Shown here: one piece after another, positions 8,317-18,000 of the stretch | How the letters are laid out: each line of letters starts with the position of its first letter | Numbering within the stretch: position 1 is the first letter of the stretch | NCBI RefSeq assembly: GCF_014281125.1 | Contig: NZ_JACOEA010000002.1 | Coordinates: forward strand, 317,886-381,885 | DNA from: Lawsonibacter celer | GTDB lineage: Bacteria; Bacillota; Clostridia; Oscillospirales; Oscillospiraceae | DNA length: 64,000 bases | Direction of reading: 5' to 3' | Position numbers and translations under genes: made by a program | Notes under the pieces: generated by a model | What the model saw: only the letters and a program-made list of their open reading frames with translations | Told to the model about the DNA's origin: nothing | The model's database searches: none

Positions 8317-8480
8317 AGAAACACCCTCTTCCTGTCCTGGTACAGCCGTCCTGGAGGCTGGAAACGAAATTAACATTTCGCATACAGCCTTAAACGTGTC
8401 CTGCCATAGAGAGAACAAAAGATAGGAAGAGGGGCACTATTTATGTGCCGGATTGGAGCATGAAGGGCGCAGAAATGAAA

Positions 8481-8506
8481 GCCGCAAAAAAGTGTTTTTT
8501 CGCGGC
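8481..8506 (-). terminator. Terminator of the tyrosine recombinase gene
   Basis: GCCGC-A6-GTG-T6-C-GCGGC hairpin in the gap downstream of the minus-strand recombinase gene. The rest of the 8317-8635 gap shows no convincing ORF. Confidence 0.55.
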
Positions 8507-8635
8507 CTGGATTTTTGTGCCCTCAACGTGGGAGTTTCTTGTGTTTTGTTAAATTTTGTGGTATGCTTTTTGAAAATATGTAGCTAAATCCGTCTTGTAC
8601 GATGGGCTTTTGCGTCAAAATGTTAATTTTGCCTA

Positions 8636-9478
8636 TCAGCTCACAAGCCTCAGCTGTTCTAGTTGGCGTGCGTGCTCCACACCAGTGCTCAGTAAATAAA
8701 TTCGGGTAGTTTCAATGGAGGAGTGTCCCAATATATCAGCCAGCCGGGCGATGTCTTTATAGACCCGATAATAGGTTGTGGCAAATAGATGCCGCAGATT
8801 ATGGGGAAATACCTTTCTGGCCTCCACTCCCGCATGTTTGCATAGCCGTTTCATCTCCGCCCAGATCTGGCGGCGGCTTAAACCGGTTCCGCTTCCCGTG
8901 AGAAAAATCTCACCGGAGGCGATTTTTTGTTTGCCGGCATATTTGGCCAGCTTACGGCAGAGTTTGCTGGACAGTAGAATGACGCGTATTTTACCCTTTA
9001 ACGCGATTTCCGCTCGGCCCCGCCGGACCGCTTCCACCGTGATATACGGAACTTCGCTCACCCGGATACCTGTAGCCCCCATGGTCTCAATCAGCAGAGC
9101 CAAACGCTCCTGTCCACGGCCCTGCGCGGCAGCAACCAGACGGTTGTATTCCTCCCGGCTCAGCTCCCGGCCCTTGTCCCGAAACAGCCGCCTCTGCACT
9201 TTTAAATACTTTACCCTGCAGTCTGTCCAGCCCCTAAGGGCAAAAAGCCGATGGACCGCGGCCAGCATGGAGTTGACCGTTACCGCCGCATACCCCCGCT
9301 TCAGCAGGGAATCCTTCCACTCCTTTACCCGCTCCCGTGTGACCGCGTGTCCCTCCAGCCACACCATAAACGCCAGCAGATCCCGCCGATATTTCTGTAT
9401 GGTCCCGGCGCTGCATTCCTCCTGCAGCAAATATGAGGTAAATTCCAACAGCAGCTCCTCTGTCATTAAGCGCTCCAT
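8636..9478 (-). CDS. Tyrosine recombinase (XerC/D-like integrase)
   Basis: Site-specific recombinase of 280 residues: N-terminal SAM-like core-binding domain (residues 1-90) and C-terminal catalytic domain. Catalytic residues can be placed: Arg in GATGIRVSEV, Lys in LKGKIRVILL, His-x-x-Arg in FPHNLRHLFA, His in ILGHSSIETTRIY with the Tyr nucleophile probably in the same segment. GGGAGGG lies seven bases before the ATG. It is a lone gene 1.4 kb outside the left edge of the tRNA-Leu island. It could be a chromosomal phase-variation recombinase or the integrase of the neighbouring island acting from outside; nothing decides between these. Confidence 0.9.
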   Translation of the reverse strand: MERLMTEELLLEFTSYLLQEECSAGTIQKYRRDLLAFMVWLEGHAVTRERVKEWKDSLLKRGYAAVTVNSMLAAVHRLFALRGWTDCRVKYLKVQRRLFRDKGRELSREEYNRLVAAAQGRGQERLALLIETMGATGIRVSEVPYITVEAVRRGRAEIALKGKIRVILLSSKLCRKLAKYAGKQKIASGEIFLTGSGTGLSRRQIWAEMKRLCKHAGVEARKVFPHNLRHLFATTYYRVYKDIARLADILGHSSIETTRIYLLSTGVEHARQLEQLRLVS

Positions 9479-9795
9479 TTTGTAGCCCTCCCATTAAAAA
9501 GTTGCTTTTATTTTACCTTTTCCCACCGCTCTCATACAAAAAAACACGAAAATAAGCGGTTGATGGAGTGGCCCAACGAAGCAGATTCAATCTGGAAATA
9601 GGGCTCGGCAGAATGGGCACACAATGTGTTTTGCTATGAAATAGAAAAACTCGCCGAAAGCGATATGCCGCTTGCGGCGAGCTGGTCTGTGCTGACAAAA
9701 AAGATGCACCCATTAAAGCCCTGCGGCGCAAGGGTTTAGGGAAAAGGGATTTGACAAAGCCGAAGAGCTGTTGACCAGACAGCTCGTGCCCGCTT
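9479..9795. other. Gap without a convincing gene; hairpin with T-run on the minus strand
   Basis: A 97-codon frame on the minus strand spans 9513-9806 but lacks a plausible ribosome-binding site, overlaps the end of the Mn-catalase-like gene and shows no protein features. Its strand carries a CTCGCCG/CGGCGAG hairpin (9650-9681) followed by TTTTTC, so this is more likely the 3' UTR and terminator of the Mn-catalase-like transcript. Confidence 0.45.
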
Positions 9796-10467
9796 TTATT
9801 TTGCAAACTTGGGTGCGGTTACTTCATTTCCCGCGAATGCATTGGGCCCAGGGCTGGACAGGGAGAAATACATCTTTGCCGCCTTGGTCGTACCGAAGTC
9901 TTGATTGGAGCCGCTGTCCTGCACCTCATTAAAAGCATCCCGGAACATCTGGTTGTGTGCCTCCTCACGGTTGAGCAGGAAGTCGATGGTCTCCCGTACC
10001 TTTTTGTCCTCAATCTGGCGGTAGAGATATTCATACACCACCTTGGCCCGCTGCTCAGACGCGATATTGCTCAGCAGATCCGCGCAGAGATCTCCGGTGA
10101 CAGTGACATAGTCTGCCGTCCAAGAATAGCCGGAGGCGTTGATGAGACCGGGATTCAAACCCAGCAGAACGTGTGTTTCGATCTCGCCTGCCTGGACCTT
10201 GTCTGCCTCCACGTCATGACCGTTGAGCAAATTGATGGTCTGAGCCACCATCTCCATGTGGCTCAGCTCCTCCGCCGCGATATCCATGAACAGGTCCTTG
10301 ATTTTGGGGTTTTTGATGCGGAAACTCTGGGACATATACTGCATGGCGGCTTTTAGCTCGCCGTTGCCGCCGCCGAGCTGCTCCTGCAGCAGTGCCGCAT
10401 ACTGCGGATTGGGCCGCTCCACTTCTACTGGATGAAATAGTTGCTTTTCGTGCTTGAACAAGCACAT
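9796..10467 (-). CDS. Manganese catalase-like / CotJC-family diiron protein
   Basis: Ferritin-like four-helix protein of 223 residues. It carries the dimanganese ligand pattern of manganese catalases: ELKAAMQYMSQSF, then DIAAEELSHMEMVAQTI (E-x-x-H), and later IASEQRAKVVYEYL and LLNREEAHNQMF (E-x-x-H). In this family the enzyme removes hydrogen peroxide, and CotJC members sit in the spore coat. The ATG at 10467 (MCLFKHEKQLFHPVEVE) matches the usual N-terminus and has AAGGGG just upstream; longer readings add no family sequence. Confidence 0.9.
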   Translation of the reverse strand: MCLFKHEKQLFHPVEVERPNPQYAALLQEQLGGGNGELKAAMQYMSQSFRIKNPKIKDLFMDIAAEELSHMEMVAQTINLLNGHDVEADKVQAGEIETHVLLGLNPGLINASGYSWTADYVTVTGDLCADLLSNIASEQRAKVVYEYLYRQIEDKKVRETIDFLLNREEAHNQMFRDAFNEVQDSGSNQDFGTTKAAKMYFSLSSPGPNAFAGNEVTAPKFAK

Positions 10468-10832
10468 CACCCCTTCCATTTGGCTGGGGTTAGTTTTCCG
10501 CAATTTGGGAAAGCTATGCAGGATCTGTTCATTTTGTATAGCACAAACAGCAGATTGAAGTACCTTCATCATCAAAGAATACGATGCGCTTTTGTGCAGA
10601 GTAGCCGCGAAATATCATCCGTCAGCAGTTCCAGATAGATAGGCCCAATCAAGTTTGGGTTAACGATGCCACTTGTTTCAAGCTGGGAGAAATCTATTTA
10701 TATACCTGTGTGTACCTACCAATTATACGTTTTCTACTTCAATTTTTACCTGTTTGCATCTGACATCTGACAAAAGGTGTTGTATATAAAAGAACCTAAA
10801 ATCCTTGTAATGTAAGTGTTTCAGGCATAAAA
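10468..10832. other. Gap with a possible coding remnant
   Basis: No intact gene is seen. The minus strand between about 10572 and 10690 has a stop-terminated open frame without a start (QLETSGIVNPNLIGPIYLEL and on), which looks like protein sequence and may be the C-terminal remnant of a lost gene. Left of the terminator at 10833 the sequence is AT-rich and featureless. Confidence 0.35.
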
Positions 10833-10887
10833 CGACCCTACCCAGCCCGAACAATGACAAGCACTTGTTCAGATTGGGTAGGGTCAT
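10833..10887 (-). terminator. Terminator of the split tRNA-Leu gene
   Basis: On the minus strand an ATGACCCTACCCA / TGGGTAGGGTCGTTTT stem-loop lies just past the CCA end of the tRNA 3' half. A terminator here fits an originally functional tRNA gene. Confidence 0.75.
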
Positions 10888-10893
10888 TCATTC

Positions 10894-10946
10894 TGGTGCG
10901 GGTATGGGGACTCGAACCCCAACGGATCGCTCCACGAGAACCTAAA
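10894..10946 (-). tRNA. tRNA-Leu(UAG), 3' half (gene split by the island; attL side)
   Basis: On the minus strand: anticodon loop TTTAGGT (10940-10946), 3' anticodon strand TCTCG, variable arm GGA-GCGA-TCC, T arm TGGGG-TTCGAGT-CCCCA, acceptor 3' strand TACCCGC, A and encoded CCA (10894). Upstream of the loop the D arm and 5' acceptor are missing and replaced by island sequence. The missing half is at 33339-33377. Joined, the two halves give a complete 85-nt cloverleaf with perfect acceptor (7 bp), D (3 bp), anticodon (5 bp) and T (5 bp) stems. Not functional as it stands. Confidence 0.88.
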
Positions 10947-10955
10947 GGTAATGTA

Positions 10956-10968
10956 ACCTCAGTGAAGG
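10956..10968 (+). repeat. Left inner end repeat of the island
   Basis: ACCTCAGTGAAGG, matched by ACCTTAGTGAAGG in inverted orientation at the right end (12 of 13 bases). Candidate recombinase arm site; it lies 9 bp inside the core. Confidence 0.6.
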
Positions 10969-10971
10969 GTG

Positions 10972-11946
10972 TCACTTGGGCTCATATCCCCAGGACTTGC
11001 CTATGCGAATCTTCCGAATTATTCCTTCTTCTACCATCTTTGAGAGGATGCGATTTGCGGTAGCCGACGACACCCCGAACATCTCCCGTACATCGGCATT
11101 AGTGATAGTTCCGTTCTTTTTCAAGAAGCGCTCGATTTGATACCAACGCTGTTCCTCTGTACTCATACTTTCTACGCTGCCAGTCTGCACAGCCTCAATT
11201 AGAGCCTCCTTAATGGCAGAAAGCATAAACTCGATAAAAGCGGTGGACTCGGCTTCGTTGTTGGAGCGGTTGATGGCCTGGTAATATTCGTCCTGGCGGT
11301 CATGAATGATGGACTCCACCGGGAGCCAGGTGAACATCGGCTTCCACTGGGTCAGCAACAGGGTATGCCACAGGCGCCCAATACGTCCGTTGCCGTCTGC
11401 GAAGGGGTGAATGAGTTCCAGCTCATAGTGGAACACGCAGCTCTTGATGAGCATATGAAACTCGCTGTCACGTACCCAGTCCAGCAGTTCCATAACCAAT
11501 CCCGGTACATAATCGGGCAACGTGCCGAAATGCAGAACATTGCCCTGCTTGTCCACCACGCCCACAGAACGAGAGCGGAAACAGCCAGACTCTTCCACCA
11601 GACCTCTGGTCATTACTCCGTGGGCGTTCAGCAGATCATCCACAGAAAACGGATCCAGTGAATCCATCATTTCGTAGATCTCATAGGCGTTTTTGACTTC
11701 TGCAATATCCTTGGGCGGCGCTATGACCCGCTTACCGCTGAGAACGGCGGTGACTTGTTCCAGACTTAACGTATTCTGCTCAATGGCCAGAGAAGAATAA
11801 ATCGTCCGGATACGGTTGGTGCGGCGCAGCGTCGGGTTTGTAGACAAGCCCAGCGACGCATTCACATGACCGACCAGCTCGGCAATCTCAGCAACTTCAT
11901 CCAGAATTGCCGTTGTGACCTCAAACGGCGGTTTTTTGTTACGCAT
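10972..11946 (-). CDS. fic: Fic-domain protein with C-terminal winged helix
   Basis: 324 residues from the ATG at 11946, which has GAGGTG seven bases upstream; a longer reading to 11979 lacks such a site. The Fic motif is HPFADGNGRIGRLW (complete HPFxxGNGRxxR), so it should be an active AMP or other nucleotide-monophosphate transferase. An inhibitory-helix motif of the [S/T]xxxE[G/N] type is seen near the N-terminus (SSLAIEQNTLS), which normally blocks ATP placement. The C-terminus has a helix-turn-helix of the winged type (TNADVREMFGVSSATANRIL). It is the first gene inside the left end; its stop is only 3 bp from the end repeat. Target unknown. Confidence 0.92.
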   Translation of the reverse strand: MRNKKPPFEVTTAILDEVAEIAELVGHVNASLGLSTNPTLRRTNRIRTIYSSLAIEQNTLSLEQVTAVLSGKRVIAPPKDIAEVKNAYEIYEMMDSLDPFSVDDLLNAHGVMTRGLVEESGCFRSRSVGVVDKQGNVLHFGTLPDYVPGLVMELLDWVRDSEFHMLIKSCVFHYELELIHPFADGNGRIGRLWHTLLLTQWKPMFTWLPVESIIHDRQDEYYQAINRSNNEAESTAFIEFMLSAIKEALIEAVQTGSVESMSTEEQRWYQIERFLKKNGTITNADVREMFGVSSATANRILSKMVEEGIIRKIRIGKSWGYEPK

Positions 11947-11964
11947 GGCCATCACCTCATGGTC

Positions 11965-11993
11965 AGTATAACACTTCATCGCTCATTTATCAA
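11965..11993 (-). promoter_or_regulatory. Promoter of fic
   Basis: On the minus strand TTGATA and TATACT are spaced by 17 bp, the -10 about 19 bp before the fic start codon, so the mRNA leader would be very short. Confidence 0.75.
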
Positions 11994-12023
11994 CACAAGG
12001 TGATTGATGAAATGAGCGATGAA
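11975..12023. promoter_or_regulatory. Perfect 14-bp inverted repeat over the fic promoter
   Basis: TTCATCGCTCATTT (11975-11988) and its exact complement AAATGAGCGATGAA (12010-12023), 21 bp apart. The left arm fills the spacer between -35 and -10. It is a likely operator; the winged helix of Fic itself is the obvious candidate ligand (inference). Confidence 0.65.
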
Positions 12024-12065
12024 ATAGATTAATGATATTAAATTTCAGCTGACTAAAACGCTATG

Positions 12066-15000
12066 TTACTTTACAAAGAAGCGGTACAGGAAGGTCACCA
12101 TCTGCGCACGAGTGCAGATTTCGTTGGGGCTGAAGGTGGTGCCGTCGCCGGTGCCAAGCGTGATACCGTTCTCCACGGCCCACTGGACAGATTTGGCGTA
12201 ATAGGCATCAGCGCTGACGTCAGTAAAGCCAATTGCGCTGCTTGCAGCCTTGCCTCCTGCCATGCGGCAGAGGAACGCAGCCATCTGCGCACGGGTGCAA
12301 TCCGCTTCGGGGCTGAACGTGGTTTCGGAGGTGCCGTTGGTAATGCCCGTTTCCACGGCCCACAGAACGGCCTTTCCGTAGTAGCTGTCCATATTCACAT
12401 CGGTGAAGGGGCAGACATCTGTAACCGGCTTGGGAGAACCGGAGGCTCGCCACAGGAACGTGACCATCTGCGCACGGGTGCAGGGTGCATTCGGGCTGAA
12501 CGTGGTGGCGCTGGTTCCCTTGGTAACACCAGACTTAACCGCCCACATGACAGCATTGTAGAAGTAGTCGCTTTCCTTCACATCAATGAACGGATTGACC
12601 ATGGGCTGCTCGATCTCGACAAAGGTGCCGGTGACGGTAACCTTGGAGGCGGGCATGGTGAAGGTGTACTTTCCATCTTTCTCAGTGAGCTTCACCTTGT
12701 CGCCGTTCTTGTCAACGACCTTCAGGGTATCCAGCTCATAACCTGTATCGGGTTTGACTGTAATGGTCACGGTCGTGCCCTTGCTTGCAGACTTCGGACT
12801 GACGGAAATAGAGCCGTTATCTGTCTTATCTACGGTAACGCTATAAGTGGCAGGGGTATAACCGCCGCCGGCGGGATTGACGGTGAAGCTCACATCAAAG
12901 CTGGCATTGATGCTGTTGCCGCCGCTGACGGTCACGGTTGCCGTGTAGGTCTTGGCGGAAAGACCGGTGTTGGGTACAACGGTAAAGGTAGCGTTGCCGC
13001 CCACTGCAATGTCGGCAATGTTAGCCGTGCTCAGCGTGAAGCTGGCGGCATCGGTGCCGGAGAGCACCACGGTCAGAGGGCCGGTTGCGCTGTTGCCGGT
13101 GTTGCTTACTGTCACAGTTTTGGCTGCAATCGCGGCATAACCAACAGTCACCGCATCAAAGCTATATGTATTGTTAACATCGAGGTCAATTCCGTAAGTA
13201 GGTACTGCGCTGTAGGCGGGAACATTCACGGTCGCCGCTGCGCCGGCCTTTTGGGTAGCGGTTTCAGCCACACGGACATAGTAGGTGCCATTGGCGAGGT
13301 TGGTGATCTCTGTACCGGTGCAGGTGGTCTTGGAGTTAAAGTTGGAAGTAGTGGAATACTCCATCGCCGTCGTGACACCGGTGATCTTACCATCGTTGTT
13401 GCTGCCGTTTGTGCAGGCGACGGGGGTCACGCTGGGAGCAGCGGGGCCGTCGGCCTTTTCAATGGTCGCAGTGGCGGCGCTGGTGACGCTGCCAGTCTGG
13501 ACGCTGCTGGTCACAGTCACGGTGATGGTACTGTTAATATCGGCCTCAACAATTGTATAGGTCGCGCTGTTTGTGCCAATCTCAGTGTTGCCACGCTTCC
13601 ACTGATAGGACAGGGTACCGGTGTTGTTGGTAATGCCGGAGGTATCCGCAGTCAACTGTGCGTCGAACTTGGCATCGCCGGTAATTTCGACAGTGCCGGT
13701 CAGTTGCGCTACGCCGTAAGCAGCAATGTTGATGGTTTGGGGAATGCCGGCCAGATTGATGCTGCTTGCCTTGTAACGGACATAATAGGTTCCGGGGGTC
13801 AGGCCGGTGACATTACTTCCGTTGCCAGTAGTCCAACTATTAGCTCCGGATTTTTGCCATTCCATCTCGGAAGTTACATTCAAAATAGAGCCGTTGTTAT
13901 TGTTGGAATCAGAACAATTCGTGCTGTACAGGTTGGGAACGCTGTTATTCTTGTCCACGGGGTAGGGATGTGCATCGGAGTCGAGCTTGGTGTTGGTGTC
14001 GGTTGCTTTCTTTACGATATTCAGTGTTCCAGGCACAACATTGGTCAACTCGTGGGTTGTGCCGGATGCCGTAAATTCAGCAGTAGCCGCACCGGTAACG
14101 GAATAGGTCACGCCGTTTTCCAGGTTGCACAGATTGCCGGTATCGGCGCCGGTAGCCTCGAAAGTAACGGTGTTAGGCGTAGCTTCTTTTGTTTTGGCAT
14201 TCGGGCCGAACATGATGCTGACACCGCTGGTCGGTGTGCCGGAAATCGTTACCTGGGTATAGCTGTCTCTCGTTACGGTAACGCCGCTTCCTGCGCCCGA
14301 CACCTGGAGAGGATCGGGGAAATAATAACCGTCATTTGCCGTAACGATGATGTCGGTCATAGCCTGCCCCTGCGCCACATACTGCGTTGTGCTGTAGCTG
14401 CCGGACACACCGCAGACATTCGCAGAAGAGAAATTGACCGTGTGGTAGCTGGCGGGAATATTCTGCCAAAGGGCAGTCACGGTCGTATTGGCAGAAACAG
14501 TGATGGTTTGGCCAGGCTGCAGTTCCTGCCCGTTTACCTGCCAAGCCTTAAACTGCTTGCCGGAAGGTGCTGTAAAAGTACAAGCAGGCAAATGGTAAGT
14601 ACCGCTGGCGCCTGCGACGGAATTCATCGTACCTGTGCCTTCACCAGCAGCAAAGGTGATGGTATAGCCGGAAACAACGGGGAGGTCTTTCCAAAGAGCG
14701 GTCAGAACGATGTTGCCGGTCACGGTAATACTTTCACCGGGGTTCCTTTCTGCTCCGCCGTTTACCTGCCAAGCCTTAAACTCCTTGTTGGCGGGGGCGG
14801 TAAAGGCGCAGGTCGGAAGTTCATAGCTGCCGGAAACATTGTAAACAGAAGCCATCGAGCCGCTGCCGCCGTTTTTATCGAAGCTCACGGTATAGGTCGG
14901 AGCCTCAATGGTGATGGAGAGGCTGGCGGTCTTTTGTTCAAGCACATCGCTGCCATTGCTGCTTACCCAAACATTAACGGATTCATTGTGAGTACCGGCA

Positions 15001-18000
15001 GTGATGTCAGTCTTGGGGGTAAAGGTAAGGGTGTCATAGTTAGCTCCATGCCAGTGTTGCACATAAAAGTTTGTAGGGGTATCATATTTCAGTGTACCTG
15101 TCTTGGTGCCGGTGTACATGATTTTGATGGTCTTGGCGTACTCGTTGTAGCCATCAGTCTTTGCAACACTGCCCCAAGCGAGGCTGTCCTTGTCCATCTC
15201 GAAGGTGTAATCATCGACCCACTGAACGGTAAAGGATTCGCTGTATGTCCAGTTTCCGTCCTCCTGGATACCGATGCGATAAGTACCCGTTGTTTCAGCA
15301 TCCTGTGCGGGAACTACAGCCTGAGTAAAATAGACTTCGGAGGTGCTGATATTATCCCAATCATTCCCATTGTATTTTTGCAGCACCTTGTCGCCATCGT
15401 TTTGTGCATCGCCCTTATCAAAGGCATAGTTCACGGTGTAGGTTGCGTTAATCGCCACTTTGCCGTCAGCCGGCTGTACTGTAAACAGCGGGGTGGCCTT
15501 GTAGGTCACGGTAAATTCATTGCTGTAGAAAGCACTGCCACCGGCCATAGTTGCCTTAATGCGGAATGTCTGAGTGCTGTTGGCATAGCTGTCGTTCCAT
15601 GTGATTTTTCTGTCTGTGGCAGATCCCAATTCATCCCAATTATCACCGTTCTTGCGTTCCAGGTTGGCAGTAGCCGGTGTCTGAACACACGCCCAAGTAT
15701 AGTAATAGTCGGTGCCATTCTTGACGGTGCCGCTGGCAGGAGACATCGAGAAAGTGTTTTGCACAGCAGCCAGCCAAGTCACGGTAAATTCATTACAGTA
15801 AATAGATCCGCTGTTTCCGTAGGTCACGAGGATACGGTAAGTCTTCGTACCGGTTTGTGCAGCAATTGTGCCAGTTGTGTTGCCAACGGTCAAGGTATCA
15901 GCCGTTGCCCAGTCATTGCCACTTTTCACCTGGAGTTCCGCAGCAGTCGGCTGACCGGAAACTCCCCAGGTAAAGTTGTACGGCTCATTTTCGTTCACAG
16001 TGCCGCCCACCGGCTCGGTGGTAAAACCGACATTGTTGCCGCCTGCGGGGAAGTTGATGCAGATATCCACGGTGGTAGCAAGGTTATTCCAGGTATTCGT
16101 GGTTACGCCGACGCCATCAACGATCGCACGATATGTAACACCTGCTCTGACGCCGTGCTGTGCAGTCAGGCTGATGTTGGGAGCGAAGTAATAGCCATCC
16201 TGCAGCTTGACCGTGGTCACAACGGAATAGTCCTTGGAGGTATCGATGGTTTCCGCTCCGGTGACCTGACTGCCGTATGCGTTCAAGCCATTATAGACAG
16301 CATAAACCTTGCTGTTGACAACACCGTCCATATTCACGGCAGAAGAAGCGTTGATGTATTCGATTTCCGTATATCCGTTGACCAGAGCGGAGTTGGGGAT
16401 TTCAATGGCAGTGATAATTTTCTCATTTGCGATATTCGCTGCAGTCCAGCGGTCATAGAGGATGGTATAGCCGTTGAATACGGTATCCTCGGTGACCTTT
16501 TCACCGCCCACTTTCGCGGTGTACCAGCCGTCAAACTTAAGATCAAGATTGTCGGTGCGGTATACCAAAGGCAGCTTCATTGCTTTGCCGTTGCCGAAAA
16601 GATTCACGCGCATAAAGCCGGATTCATCGGTTTCGGCAAAGCAGACGTTGTTGTCCGTGGTCAAAAAGTCGATATAGCCGCCCACCACAGGGGGTATCTT
16701 CTGGAACACAGCGTACAAATACAGCTCTTCGTTGATATTAAAGGTATAAGACGCTGTTGTGGCGACGAAATCCTGAACGTAAGGGGATGCCTTTTTCCAG
16801 CCAAGGAATTCATAGCCGGAAGCTGCAACTGCATTAACGGTTACGGAAGAATTTCTGGTTGCCTTGAGCGACTGCGTAATTGTACCGCTGGCAGTACCTT
16901 TGTCGGTCTGAATGGAAACCGTTCCGCCCACATTATTTTGTCCGTTATTTATTCCGCCGGTGATATCAAAAGGAACACACTCGACCGTGCAGTCAGGGGT
17001 GTACTCGAAAACAGCATACATCCATACTGCTTCGGTAGCGGTAAACTGATACTCTGTGTTGGTAGAAACGGTGGCATTCGCATCAGTCGGAGTACTCTTT
17101 CTCCAGGCGACAAACTGATAGCCAGGCTCTGCAACTGCAATGAGTCTTACGGTTGTGTTTTCGGTTGCGTATTGTTGCTGCGAAGCGGCATAACCGGTAC
17201 CACCTTTATCGGTTTCGAGAAATACCTTTCCGCCTATCTCGTTACTCGAAAGATTGTGAGCAACACAGTTGATTAAATAAGTTGTTGCTTGCGGTTGTGT
17301 TTCCTGGAATACAGCATACAAAAACAGAAGCGGGGGATTTTCGTTAGTATCAACAACGCTCTCTGTCACAGTAAATGTGTAAGTCGCTTCTGTAGAGAAT
17401 GCAGTACTAACATACGGGGAAGACACTTTCCATGCAACAAACTCATATCCCTGTTTCGGCACCGCAGTTATTGTTACAGCAGTATTTTCAGTTGCACTCT
17501 TTGTCGCGCTTTGACCTGCAACGGAAGAGCCTTGATTTGTTTGAATAGATACTGTTCCTCCGTCAGTCGTTGTGTATGTACTATCAAAAATTGCTAACTC
17601 AATATTATATGATGTCGATGATATTGTTTCAAAGACAGCATACAAATACTTGTTTTCGCTTGCAGTAAACTGATAGTTTGCTTCAGTAGAAATCGTTGCT
17701 CCGCTGGTTCCTTGTCTCCATTCCACAAACTTGTAGCCGGTTGCCGGATTGGCATTTAATGTTACAGTAGTACCTTCGGTGGCTGTTTTGATATATCCAT
17801 CGCTTGACCAACCATCGGTACCTTCATCAGTAGTCAGATATACCTGACCGCCAGCTTGGGTTGCGTCAACGGTTGCATCATAAGGATAAGCGCCAATGCT
17901 GTAGGTCACCACAACATATTTCGGACCTTCGGCAGCGTTGCTGTCACGGTAATCCGCTGCTGTCGCAATAACCTCAAACCATCGACCGTCCGCAGCTTCG

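Noticed and set aside
9513..9806. 97-codon minus-strand frame
   Set aside because: No ribosome-binding site, no protein-like pattern, overlaps the Mn-catalase-like gene and includes a terminator-like hairpin; treated as 3' UTR.
12063..17276. 1737-codon open frame on the plus strand
   Set aside because: It is exactly antisense to the giant surface protein, whose signal peptide, repeats and SLH domains prove the minus strand. The frame is open because of the repetitive, stop-poor codon use of that gene.
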